Below are positions 9,745-17,557 of a stretch of DNA of 64,000 bases, in pieces. Origin of the DNA: Desulfuromonas acetoxidans DSM 684 (GTDB taxonomy: Bacteria; Desulfobacterota; Desulfuromonadia; Desulfuromonadales; Desulfuromonadaceae); contig NZ_AAEW02000014.1 in the NCBI RefSeq assembly GCF_000167355.1, positions 1-64,000 of the forward strand. Direction: 5' to 3'. Position numbers and translations under genes: made by a program. The stretch's first letter is position 1. Each line of letters starts with the position of its first letter. The notes beneath the pieces were generated by a model. It ran no database searches. It worked only from the letters and a program-made list of their open reading frames with translations, and had not been told where the DNA came from.

Positions 9745-10661
9745 AGAAAAAACTGATTTTATTTCTGATCCTTTGCGCGTGGCCCATGCTGAGTTATGCG
9801 GCAGAACCGTTACGCTTTGCCTTTCAGAACCGCATCGGCAGTGTGCTGCCGATCATTGCCGTCGACCAACGCTTTTTTGCCGCTGAAGGGCTTGACGTCA
9901 CCACCCAGATGTTCAGCAGCGGCCCGGCCTGTGCCGAAGCACTCACCTCCGGAGCGGCAGACATCGCCACCATGGGTGACACCACAGCACTCATCGCCCT
10001 GTCGCGCAACCTGCCGGTACAACTGCTCTTCAGCCATGCCAGCGGCGAACAGCGTCACCGAGTCATGGTCATGAATCCAGCCCTGAAAAGTGTCGACGAT
10101 CTGCGCGGCAAGCGCATCGGAGTAAAAAAAGGCACCTCCACGTATGGAGGCTTGTTGAAACTACTGAGCCGCAACGGCTTGACAGAACAGGATGTGCGGT
10201 TGATCAATCTGCGCCCGGCCACATTGATTGAAGCGCTCCAGGCCGGGTCCATCGATGCCTTTGCCGCCAGTGAGCCGACACCATCCATGGCCGAGATGCG
10301 CGATGCCCATCAACTGACCACCCTCGGCGGCCTCGGCAATCACTACCCGATTCTCATTGTCGGCCAATCGCGCTATATCAACGACCATCCTCAACAGCTG
10401 GCCGCATTCCGTCGCGGTCTGCAACGTGCGTTGACATTCCTGCATCGCTATCCGCAGCAGGCTGAAAAAATTGTCGCCACCACGCTCAATCTGCCGCCCG
10501 ATGTCATCAAACAAGCGATGGCCCGCCATGCCTACCACCTCAAACTGGACCAAGAGATTCTTACCAGTCTCGCCGATACCGGCGACTTCCTTTTACAGCA
10601 AAAAATCATCCGTCAGCAACCAAAGCTGCCGCAACCGGAGTCAATCCTGGTCAGGAAGTGA
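9741..10661 (+). CDS. NMT1/TauA-like periplasmic solute-binding protein
   Basis: A 306-residue binding protein with a signal peptide (MKKKLILFLILCAWPMLSYA) and the NMT1/TauA-type fold. Typical signs are the GxVLPIIAVDQRFFAAEGLDV start and KRIGVKKGTSTYGGLLKLL in the middle. The start at 9741 is favoured over 9711 because it is preceded by AAGGA and starts the signal peptide. The gene completes the porin-permease-ATPase-SBP operon. Its 3' end overlaps the convergent DUF429 gene by 21 bp. Confidence 0.88.
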   Translation: MKKKLILFLILCAWPMLSYAAEPLRFAFQNRIGSVLPIIAVDQRFFAAEGLDVTTQMFSSGPACAEALTSGAADIATMGDTTALIALSRNLPVQLLFSHASGEQRHRVMVMNPALKSVDDLRGKRIGVKKGTSTYGGLLKLLSRNGLTEQDVRLINLRPATLIEALQAGSIDAFAASEPTPSMAEMRDAHQLTTLGGLGNHYPILIVGQSRYINDHPQQLAAFRRGLQRALTFLHRYPQQAEKIVATTLNLPPDVIKQAMARHAYHLKLDQEILTSLADTGDFLLQQKIIRQQPKLPQPESILVRK

Positions 10662-11351
10662 TCCCGCCCAGATCCAACCTTCACGGCGCGCCACAGCCTC
10701 ATTGTCCGGTGGACACGTTCGGCCCCGATAAAAATCAGCCGCAGCCAGCACACACACGACGGCATCTGCGGCATCGTCCGAGGCCGTGACAACATCGGTC
10801 ACCCGCGACCAGTCGAGCACAGCTTCCAGCCCGCTCAGATGGCCGCCTCTATCCCTGACACCATGGACCAGGCGGGTCGCAGCCGGGTACACTTCAATGG
10901 CGCGCCAGCGGGCGTCTTCGTCAGGGTCCCAGGCCAGGGGGATCGGCAAGCCGGTAGCATCGCGCAGTTGTTGCAACAGGGTTAACGCCATATGGGCGGT
11001 GCGGGCAATGAGATTGGAGCCGACATCAAGCGGCTGTTTGCCAAGGCGCTGTTTAATGGCGGTATCGGTATAACGACGAAACATGGCGTGGGGTTCGGCG
11101 GTCAGGCCCATACCCGCCTGATGGTGGGCCAGTTGTTGCCCCATGGCCTCGGGCCAGCCGAGCGGAGCATCCAAACCCAAGATCACGTCATCGTCTTTAC
11201 TGACCCAGTCGAGGATCAATTCGAGAGCACCGCGCCGGCGGTCGCCAGTCGTGCAGCGCTCTATGATGACGCGATCATCGTGTAAAACACCGAGAGCGAC
11301 GCCGGTTTTTTGTGGGCGGGTGGCGCAATCGATGCCGATGAAATAGGGCAT
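10641..11351 (-). CDS. DUF429 protein, predicted RNase H-like fold
   Basis: A 236-residue protein beginning MPYFIGIDCATRPQKTGVAL, the first strand-turn of an RNase H-like fold with a conserved Asp. It also has DDVILGLDAPLGWP, typical of the DUF429 family (predicted RNase H-like nuclease; biochemical role unknown). I start it at 11351 because AGGAAAAAGGATC sits directly upstream. The in-frame ATG at 11405 has no such site. It is convergent with the importer operon. Confidence 0.8.
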   Translation of the reverse strand: MPYFIGIDCATRPQKTGVALGVLHDDRVIIERCTTGDRRRGALELILDWVSKDDDVILGLDAPLGWPEAMGQQLAHHQAGMGLTAEPHAMFRRYTDTAIKQRLGKQPLDVGSNLIARTAHMALTLLQQLRDATGLPIPLAWDPDEDARWRAIEVYPAATRLVHGVRDRGGHLSGLEAVLDWSRVTDVVTASDDAADAVVCVLAAADFYRGRTCPPDNEAVARREGWIWAGSLPDQD

Positions 11352-11504
11352 TGTTTGATCCTTTTTCCTGTAAATTTGAACCAAAACGACAATCAGACAT
11401 ATCAATAGCCAAGGGTAGCACGAAGAGCATCGCCGGTTTTAACTTTAAAGTTCAGTGGGTCGAAACACGGCGCGAATTGCGCTAGCCCATATTATCCGGT
11501 CACG

Positions 11505-12035
11505 CGGCTTGGTACGCACGTGACGTGGGCTTCCGCGCCCACACGTCGGGCCACATTTTGCGTCGACAAAAGTGGCGCAAAATCGACTTCCGTCATTGCA
11601 CCCTATCGGGTTCCCTCTCTTCGTTCACTTACACCGCGATGTCGGCAAAACTCGCTGACGCTCAAACAGGTTGCCGACGATCATCGCGGTGACATTCACT
11701 ACGTTCGGTGCTGCTGAACGGAAGGGATGAAGTGCAAAATAACGGGCGACTGTAGGGCGGGCACCGTCCCGCCCGTTTGATCGGTGCCACGGAAGAGGTA
11801 GAGAAAGATGCAAAATCGTTATCAAAGCTTTACTCCAAGAATGATGAGTTACACGATTTGCCGAGCTAAAGGGAGGCAAGCCGAATCCGTGAAGTAAAAC
11901 GGAAACAGACTCAGTGTCAGTGGGTCCAGGTTCAGGAGAAGTTCAGCCGGTTTTTGCATACTTTTGAGCGGCCAGTCAAAAGTATGTCGGCTGCCGGGAC
12001 GAAACCCGGCGACCTTGACCTTGTCTCGATCTTGA
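11505..12035 (+). repeat. composite intergenic repeat R1 (modules A-B-C-D)
   Basis: One of about nine related blocks in the window. Module A (from 11513) carries GTGGGC/GCCCAC. Module B pairs CACCGCGATG (11632-11641) with CATCGCGGTG (11682-11691), and TCGGCAA with TTGCCGA inside it. Module C pairs GGGCGGG (11755) with CCCGCCC (11768). Module D has CATACTTTTGA (11957-11967) paired with TCAAAAGTATG (11976-11986), then CCGGG-acgaaa-CCCGG. The block fills most of the 707-bp gap between DUF429 and htpX. No credible protein is encoded. Confidence 0.85.
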
Positions 12036-12058
12036 ATCTAAGTGGTTAAAAAGCCATC

Positions 12059-12973
12059 TTACGACAACCACCAGGGCCGCTGCGATTGAAATACGTGGGG
12101 CGGATTCATCGGCCGGGTGCGGTAGCGACGTGCTCCTTCCGGCAGCAAGGCCATAAGGCGGTCGATGCGTTGTTGCAGCGGTGGGTGAGTACGCAGCAGC
12201 CCCAGTTCTGCCGGGCGCGGCAGGCGAAACACATTCCACCAGCGTTGTTGGGCTCCTTCGAGTTTGACCAGGGCAGAGGCCAAGCCTTGAGGGTCGCCGG
12301 TGAGACGGGCGGCATTGAGATCAGCGGCATACTCGCGCACCCTGGAAATCGCCAGATGAGCGAGGCTGCTCAACATTGGTGCCCCCATCACAAGCAACAC
12401 CACGCCCAGGTTAAGTGAAACATTTGAAAACAGCAATAAAGGCAGGCTGACCATGATCATCAGCATGGTCATGGCCGACAGCATTTGGGTAAAGCGGTTG
12501 GCCAGATCAGACAGCCGCAGCACCTGTAGATCACGCTGTTGAATATGGCTGAGTTCATGGGCCAGTACACCGGTCCATTCATCGTGATTAAGCAACCGGA
12601 TCAGCCCGTCACTCACCGCCACAGCTGAGCGTTCCGGGCTGCCAACGGCAAAAGCATTGGCCTGTCGGTCGGGGAGATAATAGAGGTCCGGAACCCGCGG
12701 CAAGCGGGCGCGCGCGGCCAGTTGCTGTAACAGATGATAGAGTTGCGGTGCCTGATGAGGCGATAACGGCTGGGCACGATGCCAGCGCATCACCTGTTGC
12801 GGAGAGACCGAACTACCCGCCAGCACGATAAAGGCGAGGGCGACCAGCCACAGGCCACTGCTACCCCACACCAGCCAGCCGAGCAGGGCCAGATAGCCGA
12901 CGACAAACACCAGCAGGGCCAGTGTCTGAAATTGATTGCGAAAGAATTGTTGAAACCAGTGGTTGCGATCCAT
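12059..12973 (-). CDS. htpX: HtpX-like M48 membrane metalloprotease
   Basis: A 304-residue integral-membrane protease. Two hydrophobic segments lie at about residues 18-55. The zinc motif HELSH follows (about residue 140), a second hydrophobic pair spans about 165-200, and the third zinc ligand is in REYAAD. HtpX-type enzymes degrade misfolded membrane proteins and belong to envelope or heat stress. The gene faces away from two hsp20 genes across a 1.1-kb gap holding repeat R2, and a matching palindrome sits upstream of each side, which suggests shared stress control. Confidence 0.88.
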   Translation of the reverse strand: MDRNHWFQQFFRNQFQTLALLVFVVGYLALLGWLVWGSSGLWLVALAFIVLAGSSVSPQQVMRWHRAQPLSPHQAPQLYHLLQQLAARARLPRVPDLYYLPDRQANAFAVGSPERSAVAVSDGLIRLLNHDEWTGVLAHELSHIQQRDLQVLRLSDLANRFTQMLSAMTMLMIMVSLPLLLFSNVSLNLGVVLLVMGAPMLSSLAHLAISRVREYAADLNAARLTGDPQGLASALVKLEGAQQRWWNVFRLPRPAELGLLRTHPPLQQRIDRLMALLPEGARRYRTRPMNPPHVFQSQRPWWLS

Positions 12974-13124
12974 ACGCCCCTCATTTCATCACCCAGGACT
13001 GATTGTGCGACAGAGCAGGTGCACTCCCCGTCACGGCATTTTAATTTCATGGATCATGCCAGCAAGCGACGATCCTATTTTCAACAACTTAGCCATGTGC
13101 ATCACCCATTGCTGTGTTGATGGT

Positions 13125-13145
13125 GTCGCATGCGACGTTGCGACA
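13125..13145. promoter_or_regulatory. palindromic 21-mer upstream of htpX
   Basis: A 21-bp sequence with outer arms GTCGCA and TGCGAC, 152 bp upstream of the htpX ATG. A 19/21-identical copy lies at 13867-13887, 170 bp upstream of hsp20. The pair brackets repeat R2. They may be operators of a stress regulon or the remains of one site split by the repeat. Confidence 0.45.
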
Positions 13146-13149
13146 AGCC

Positions 13150-13357
13150 CAAACGCAACAGGACCGATCCGGGGAGGCATCCGGATCGGTCCTGTCTGAT
13201 GTATCAACTAGGAAGAAAGGAGAGATCAAGTCCTGCCTGCCACAACAAGTCTTGACTTGGTTTTTACTCTAACAAAGCAGATCCCTGCTCACCACGATGA
13301 GACGCGTAAATGTTTGTTGCCCAATCCGCGAATTGTGACTGTGCAGAGGCACAGGTT
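13150..13357 (-). ncRNA. candidate structured RNA element G, copy 1
   Basis: About 200 nt conserved with 59440-59650. On the minus strand it ends in a perfect 15-bp stem (13158-13172 with 13181-13195) and loop ATGCCTCC. Between the two copies five of fifteen pairs changed on both sides, while the loop changed once. Upstream conserved parts include TGTGC-GCACA, AACAAA-TTTGTT and a purine/pyrimidine-asymmetric linker. It lies downstream of module D and upstream of htpX in the same direction. No U-run follows the stem, so a classical terminator is doubtful. Confidence 0.5.
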
Positions 13358-13374
13358 TGGGATGTGGGTAGCTC

Positions 13375-13810
13375 TTCATTTTTTTTGAAGGTCAAAGTCA
13401 AGGTCGAAGGCAAAGTCAAGGCCGCCGGGTTTCGCCCCGGCTGGCGACATCCTTTTGACTTGCCGCTCAAAAGGATGCAAAAACCGGCTGAACTTCTCCT
13501 GAACCTGGACTCCCCCACACTGAGTCTGTTTCCGTTTTGCTTTACTGATTCGGCTTGCCGCCCTTTAGATCGGCAAATCTTGCAACCATCATCTTTGGCG
13601 TAAAACGTTGATAACTGTCCTGTGTCTTTCCCTATCTCTTCCGTGGCACCAACCAAACGGGCGGGACGCTGCCCGCCCTTCAGTCGTGGGCAATTTAGCA
13701 CCCATGCCCTCCCGTACTGCAGCGCCGAACGCAAGTAGCGGCGTCGTGATGGTTTTCGGCAAACGGTTTGAGCGTCAGCGAGTTTTTGCCGATATCACGA
13801 CGTGAACGGA
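13375..13810 (-). repeat. composite intergenic repeat R2 (modules B-C-D, followed by G)
   Basis: Reverse orientation. The D stem CATCCTTTTGA (13448-13458) pairs with TCAAAAGGATG (13467-13477) and differs from R1 by a compensated C-G/A-T change. The C stem is GGGCGGG/CCCGCCC near 13660-13680. The B arms are CGTCGTGAT and ATCACGACG (13740-13803), again a paired change from R1 (CACCGCGAT/ATCGCGGTG). Reading frames that cross this block are by-products of repeat sequence. Confidence 0.82.
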
Positions 13811-13866
13811 TGAATCTCGCCAGAACGGCACATCCTGATAAGTAGTGCCACTTTCCCGCAACACCT

Positions 13867-13887
13867 GTCGCACGCAACGTTGCGACA
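13867..13887. promoter_or_regulatory. palindromic 21-mer upstream of hsp20
   Basis: The second copy of the GTCGCA...TGCGAC palindrome (19/21 identity to 13125-13145), followed by a further related half, CAACGTCGCACGAC. It lies 170 bp upstream of the first hsp20 start. Confidence 0.45.
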
Positions 13888-13957
13888 CAACGTCGCACGA
13901 CACTTTCTGCACAATTCTCCATATCAGCTTAAAATGCATAACAGACTGATTTTATTT

Positions 13958-13976
13958 ATATTTATCAGATAAATAT
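13958..13976. promoter_or_regulatory. AT-rich 9-bp inverted repeat before hsp20
   Basis: ATATTTATC-A-GATAAATAT is a perfect inverted repeat 80 bp upstream of the hsp20 ATG, in very AT-rich sequence. It could be part of the promoter, an operator or a 5'-UTR hairpin acting as a thermosensor. The sequence does not decide between them, and no CIRCE element is visible. Confidence 0.35.
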
Positions 13977-14056
13977 TTTTTTGGCACAAAGCGTGATAAC
14001 ACCAGAGAGCAAACAAAACATCACGTGTTAACTCACTATTCACAAGGAGGACTCTC

Positions 14057-14503
14057 ATGGCACGCTTTGATCTTTTCAACGAAATGGACCTGCTTCGTCG
14101 CGAAGTGGATGATGCTTTCCGTAACTTTGGTTTTGACGCTCTGAAGACTTCGGCTTTCCTGCCCGGCATTGGCACCGGCGACTATCCTCGCCTCAATGTC
14201 ACCAGCGATGACGACGCGATCTATGTTGAAGCACTGGTACCGGGGATCACCCCGGATGATCTGGAACTCAATGTCATGCAGAACACCCTGACTCTGTCGG
14301 GTGAGCGCAAGCAGGACAACGCAGAGCAACGCACTTGGCATCGTCGTGAGCGGGGCGCCGGACGTTTCATGCGCACCATCGAACTGCCAGCCAGCATTGA
14401 TACCGGCAAAGTGGAAGCCAATTACAGCAACGGCATCCTGTCGATTACGCTGCCCAAGGCAGAACACATGAAAGCACGCAAGATTTCGGTGCAGGCACAC
14501 TAA
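14057..14503 (+). CDS. Hsp20/alpha-crystallin small heat-shock protein 1
   Basis: A 148-residue ATP-independent holdase. The alpha-crystallin domain (about residues 40-140) contains YVEALVPGITPDDLELNV, the RRERGAGRFMRTIELPASID strand region and the ANYSNGILSITLPKAE signature. An AAGGAGG site precedes the ATG. It is paired with a second hsp20 50 bp downstream. The two paralogues probably form mixed or alternating oligomers that hold unfolding proteins during heat stress. Confidence 0.93.
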   Translation: MARFDLFNEMDLLRREVDDAFRNFGFDALKTSAFLPGIGTGDYPRLNVTSDDDAIYVEALVPGITPDDLELNVMQNTLTLSGERKQDNAEQRTWHRRERGAGRFMRTIELPASIDTGKVEANYSNGILSITLPKAEHMKARKISVQAH

Positions 14504-14552
14504 GCCGTCAATCATTCACAACACACACAACGACTTTAAGGAGGATACAACG

Positions 14553-14948
14553 ATGAAAGATCAACAACTGACTCCCAGCGAAGACCGTGCCCTGCAATCC
14601 GGCAATGACACCCGCAGTCCGCAACGTTACCTGCGTCCGGCCGTGGATATCTTTGAAACCGACGATGCCTTAACCCTCGTCGCCGACATGCCGGGAGCCG
14701 ATAACGAGGGCCTGGATATCAATATGGAGCAGGGTGTCCTGACCCTTAAGGCAACGATGCCTGAAAAGAGTGACAAGAAATACCTACTCAAGGAGTTTGC
14801 CCCCACCAGTTACTGGCGGCAATTCCAGATCAGTGACGATTTTGATGCCGAGAAAGCCGATGCCTCATTTAAAGATGGCGTGCTGACCTTGACCTTGGCC
14901 AAACGCGAAGCGGTCAAGCCACGGCGCATTGATATTACGTTCCACTGA
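14553..14948 (+). CDS. Hsp20/alpha-crystallin small heat-shock protein 2
   Basis: A 131-residue protein with the alpha-crystallin domain from about residue 30. Visible signs are LVADMPGADNEGLDINMEQG, SYWRQFQISDDFDAEKADAS and FKDGVLTLTLAKREA. The start is set by TAAGGAGG. It has diverged clearly from its neighbour, notably in the N-terminal arm. The pair ends in a strong terminator, so it forms a two-gene heat-shock operon. Confidence 0.92.
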   Translation: MKDQQLTPSEDRALQSGNDTRSPQRYLRPAVDIFETDDALTLVADMPGADNEGLDINMEQGVLTLKATMPEKSDKKYLLKEFAPTSYWRQFQISDDFDAEKADASFKDGVLTLTLAKREAVKPRRIDITFH

Positions 14949-15012
14949 TCCACCCATTCATTCTCTAGCAAACCTCCACAGGCATGACCCCTTTCATCAT
15001 GTCTGACACCAT

Positions 15013-15046
15013 GCCGGGCCGTCCCCCTTGCGGCCCGGCTTTTTTA
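15013..15046 (+). terminator. intrinsic terminator of the hsp20 operon
   Basis: GCCGGGCCG and CGGCCCGGC pair around a 9-base loop and are followed by TTTTTTA. Confidence 0.9.
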
Positions 15047-15104
15047 TACTCATTGCTGAGGTCTAATCGACACAGCCCTCCCGTTCAGTGCAATGTTCTT
15101 TTGT

Positions 15105-15645
15105 TTAAATTCAAGATCAAGGTCAGGGTCAAGGTCGCCGGGTTTCGCCCCGGCTGGCGACATCCGGCGACTGGCCGCTCAAAAAGATGCAAAAACCAGC
15201 TTAACTTCTCCTAAACCTGGCCCCACCGACACTGAGTCTGTTTCCGTTTTGCGTTTCAGATTCGGCTTGCCTCCCTTTAGCTCGGCCAATCTTGCAACCA
15301 TCATCTTTGGCGTAAAACGTTGATAACTATCCTGTGTCTTTCCCTATCTCTTCCGTGGCACGAGTTAAACGGGTGGCCGGTGGCCACCCTACAGAAGTGT
15401 GCTATTTAGCTCCCAAGCCCTTCCGTTCAGCAGCACCGAACGCAGTGAATGTCACCGCGATGATCGTCGGCAACCTGTCTGAGCGTCAGCGAGTTTTGCC
15501 GACATCGCGGTGTAAGTGAACGAAGAGAGGGAACCCGATAGGGTGCAATGACGGAAGTCGTTTTTCGGTTCCTTTTGACGACGCAAAAGGAACCCGACGT
15601 GTGGGCGCGGAAGCCCACGTCATGTGCGTACCAAATAACGTGAAC
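15105..15645 (-). repeat. composite intergenic repeat R3 (modules A-B-C-D)
   Basis: Reverse orientation, complete set. The D core at 15134-15327 is 192/194 identical to R4 (15683-15876). In both of these copies the D hairpin has lost its distal arm. The C hairpin is GGGTGGCC/GGCCACCC, a covariant form. The B arms are CACCGCGATG/CATCGCGGTG. Module A ends near 15640 with the GCCCAC/GTGGGC hairpin. Confidence 0.85.
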
Positions 15646-15664
15646 GGATGCTCTGTGCTGATGG

Positions 15665-16165
15665 ACTTAAGTCAAAGTCAGGGTCGCCGGGTTTCGCCCC
15701 GGCAGGCGACATCCGGCGACTGGCCGCTCAAAAAGATGCAAAAACCAGCTTAACTTCTCCTAAACCTGGCCCCACCGACACTGAGTCTGTTTCCGTTTTG
15801 CGTTTCAGATTCGGCTTGCCTCCCTTTAGCTCGGCCAATCTTGCAACCATCATCCTTGGCGTAAAACGTTGATAACGGTTCTGTGGCTTTCTTTATCTCT
15901 GATGTGGCACCGATCTAACAGGCGGGACGGTGCCCGCCCTTCGGTTGTCTGTTATTTTGCACCTCAGCTCTCTCGTTCAGCAGTGAGGGAACCCGTAGGG
16001 CACATTGGGGTTGTTATTGATCGGATGAACGAATGGTGTTGCTTGGAATTTTTTGCGTCAGCAAGGCAGAGGAAGGAACCATAGTTATTCTATGGCGACA
16101 ACCGATAACGCCGCTGACGTGTGGGCGCGGAAGCCCACGTCACGTGCGTACCAAGTAAGGTGAAC
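15665..16165 (-). repeat. composite intergenic repeat R4 (modules A-F-C-D)
   Basis: A tandem neighbour of R3 in the same orientation. Module B is replaced by module F (about 15975-16110), which carries a CCATAG/CTATGG hairpin and recurs in R7 at 53.9-54.1 kb. The near identity of the D core with R3 indicates recent duplication or gene conversion. R3 and R4 together fill 14949-16200 between the hsp20 terminator and the modC promoter. Confidence 0.83.
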
Positions 16166-16284
16166 TGATGAAGTCTGCCATAAGCAATACACTCCGCTGT
16201 TCAAAAAACAGTCAGCTACCCCCTCTCCCGCCCACTTCTTAGACACGATCCTGCCATTGAATGCCCAAATTATGTCGTTTTTAG

Positions 16285-16312
16285 TTGGCACACTCCATGC
16301 TGTCGTTATAAT
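16285..16312 (+). promoter_or_regulatory. sigma-70-type promoter of the modCB operon leader
   Basis: TTGGCA (16285-16290), a 16-bp spacer and TATAAT (16307-16312) give a near-consensus promoter. Transcription would start near 16319, about 145 nt before modC. Confidence 0.65.
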
Positions 16313-16463
16313 AGAGCCGACGTTGCGCAACGATGTGCCATCGGCCCTTGAGCAAAGATGCCCCGTAGCGTAACTCGTGCCCTCCTGCCTCCACAGGTTG
16401 AGTCGCCCTACGGGGCTTTTTCACTAAAAGCCTGAATCCGCCACCATCAACGGGTTCAGATAA
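16313..16463 (+). promoter_or_regulatory. structured leader of the modCB operon, candidate attenuator or riboswitch
   Basis: Two elements lie between promoter and gene. The first is a stem GCCGA...TCGGC enclosing the palindrome CGTTGCGCAACG. The second is a long nested terminator stem (16360-16421). A terminator inside the leader of a molybdate-type operon suggests ligand-controlled read-through, as with Moco/Tuco RNAs, but I could not match it to that consensus. A short independent RNA is the alternative. Confidence 0.45.
16360..16421 (+). terminator. leader terminator before modC
   Basis: GCCCCGTAG (16360-16368) pairs with CTACGGGGC (16408-16416). ACTC/GAGT and CCTG/CAGG stems nest inside, and five T follow directly. 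It lies 42 bp upstream of the modC start. Confidence 0.7.
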
Positions 16464-17543
16464 ATGTATGGAACAGACGACACTCTTATGATTCTCGACG
16501 TTGACCTGAAAAAACATCTCGGCGATTTCCAACTCGATGCCACCTTCCGTGTCGAAGGCAAACGGATTGGTCTGTTCGGACCGTCCGGACACGGCAAATC
16601 GACTCTGATCAACCTGCTCGCCGGGCTGCTCACTGCCGACAACGGGCATATTCAGCTCGATGGCGAAAACCTTTACCACAGCGGCTCACGCGTCAACCAG
16701 TCGCCCAAAAAACGTCATATTGCCGTGGTATTTCAGCACGCCCATCTGTTCCCCCATTACAGCGTCAAAGGCAATCTGCTCTATGGTTACAATCGGCTGA
16801 AATCCGGCCAGCACAAACTGCAGCCTGATGAAGTGATTGAGGCTCTGGATATTTGCAAACTGCTCGACCGCCAGGTCACCAGCCTGTCCGGCGGCGAACG
16901 CCAGCGCGTTGCCTTGGGGCGCGCTCTATTGGCCAGCCCGCGTCTGCTGATTCTCGATGAGCCGCTCAGTGCTCTCGACCACAGCCTTAAAGGGCAAATC
17001 ATTCCCTATTTGAGAAAAACCCTGAGCCGTTTTGAGATTCCTTACGTGTACATCTCCCACTCTCTGAGTGAAATGCGTCTGCTCACCAAAGAGGTGATTG
17101 TCCTTGATCAGGGCAAAGTGGAATCTGTCACCACCGCTGAACAGATAGCTCTGGAGAGGATCACCAAAGATGTTCGCGGCTATGTCAACCATCTTAAACT
17201 GACCGAGCCACAAGAGCGCGGCACCCTGCTCGCCTATCGCTGGGGTGATAAAGAGTTGCTGGTAACGGCACGCACCGGCCGCCATGAAGGACTGTTTGAA
17301 CTATCGAGCAAAGAGATTCTGTTGTTCAAAGACAACCCCGGTGCCGTTTCGGCACGCAATATGTTTGAAATGCCGATCACTGAAATCCGCCCGTTTGAGC
17401 ATTCGGTGGCCATCACCCTTGGCGAAGAACCCAATGCTCTGATTTCACAGGTCATGCACGAAGCTGCCGATGAACTGGGGCTGAAGGTGGGCGGCACGAT
17501 CTTTGTCGGTATCAAGGCCTCGGTATTCCGACCACTGGCCTGA
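16464..17543 (+). CDS. modC: ModC-like molybdate/tungstate ABC ATPase
   Basis: A 359-residue ATPase with Walker A GPSGHGKST, Q-loop FQHAHLFPHY, signature LSGGERQR, Walker B LLILDEPLSALD and H-loop ISHSLSE. The C-terminal 65 residues (SARNMFEMPITEIRP onward) form the MOP/TOBE oxyanion-binding domain. The ribosome site is weak for both ATGs (16464 and 16488). The gene order is unusual: modC comes first, modB second, and no secreted ModA is present. The gene follows a promoter and leader terminator, and begins a probable six-gene operon. Confidence 0.88.
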   Translation: MYGTDDTLMILDVDLKKHLGDFQLDATFRVEGKRIGLFGPSGHGKSTLINLLAGLLTADNGHIQLDGENLYHSGSRVNQSPKKRHIAVVFQHAHLFPHYSVKGNLLYGYNRLKSGQHKLQPDEVIEALDICKLLDRQVTSLSGGERQRVALGRALLASPRLLILDEPLSALDHSLKGQIIPYLRKTLSRFEIPYVYISHSLSEMRLLTKEVIVLDQGKVESVTTAEQIALERITKDVRGYVNHLKLTEPQERGTLLAYRWGDKELLVTARTGRHEGLFELSSKEILLFKDNPGAVSARNMFEMPITEIRPFEHSVAITLGEEPNALISQVMHEAADELGLKVGGTIFVGIKASVFRPLA

Positions 17544-17557
17544 TTTTGGAGTTATGG

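Noticed and set aside
13181-13195. Calling the element G stem an ordinary terminator of a known gene
   Set aside because: Neither copy has a U-run after the stem, and neither copy directly follows a protein gene.
13264-13734. 156-codon reading frame across repeat R2, minus strand
   Set aside because: It runs through modules D, C and B, and equivalent frames in other copies are broken. Stem-paired substitutions explain the sequence better than protein coding.
11505-16165. Treating the repeat blocks as CRISPR arrays
   Set aside because: There are no regularly spaced short repeats with unique spacers. The blocks are long, modular and hairpin-based, and no cas gene is present.
16360-16416. tRNA-like look of GCCCCGT...ACGGGGC before modC
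   Set aside because: Only 57 nt long, with no anticodon arm, no T-loop consensus and no CCA. A nested terminator is the better reading.
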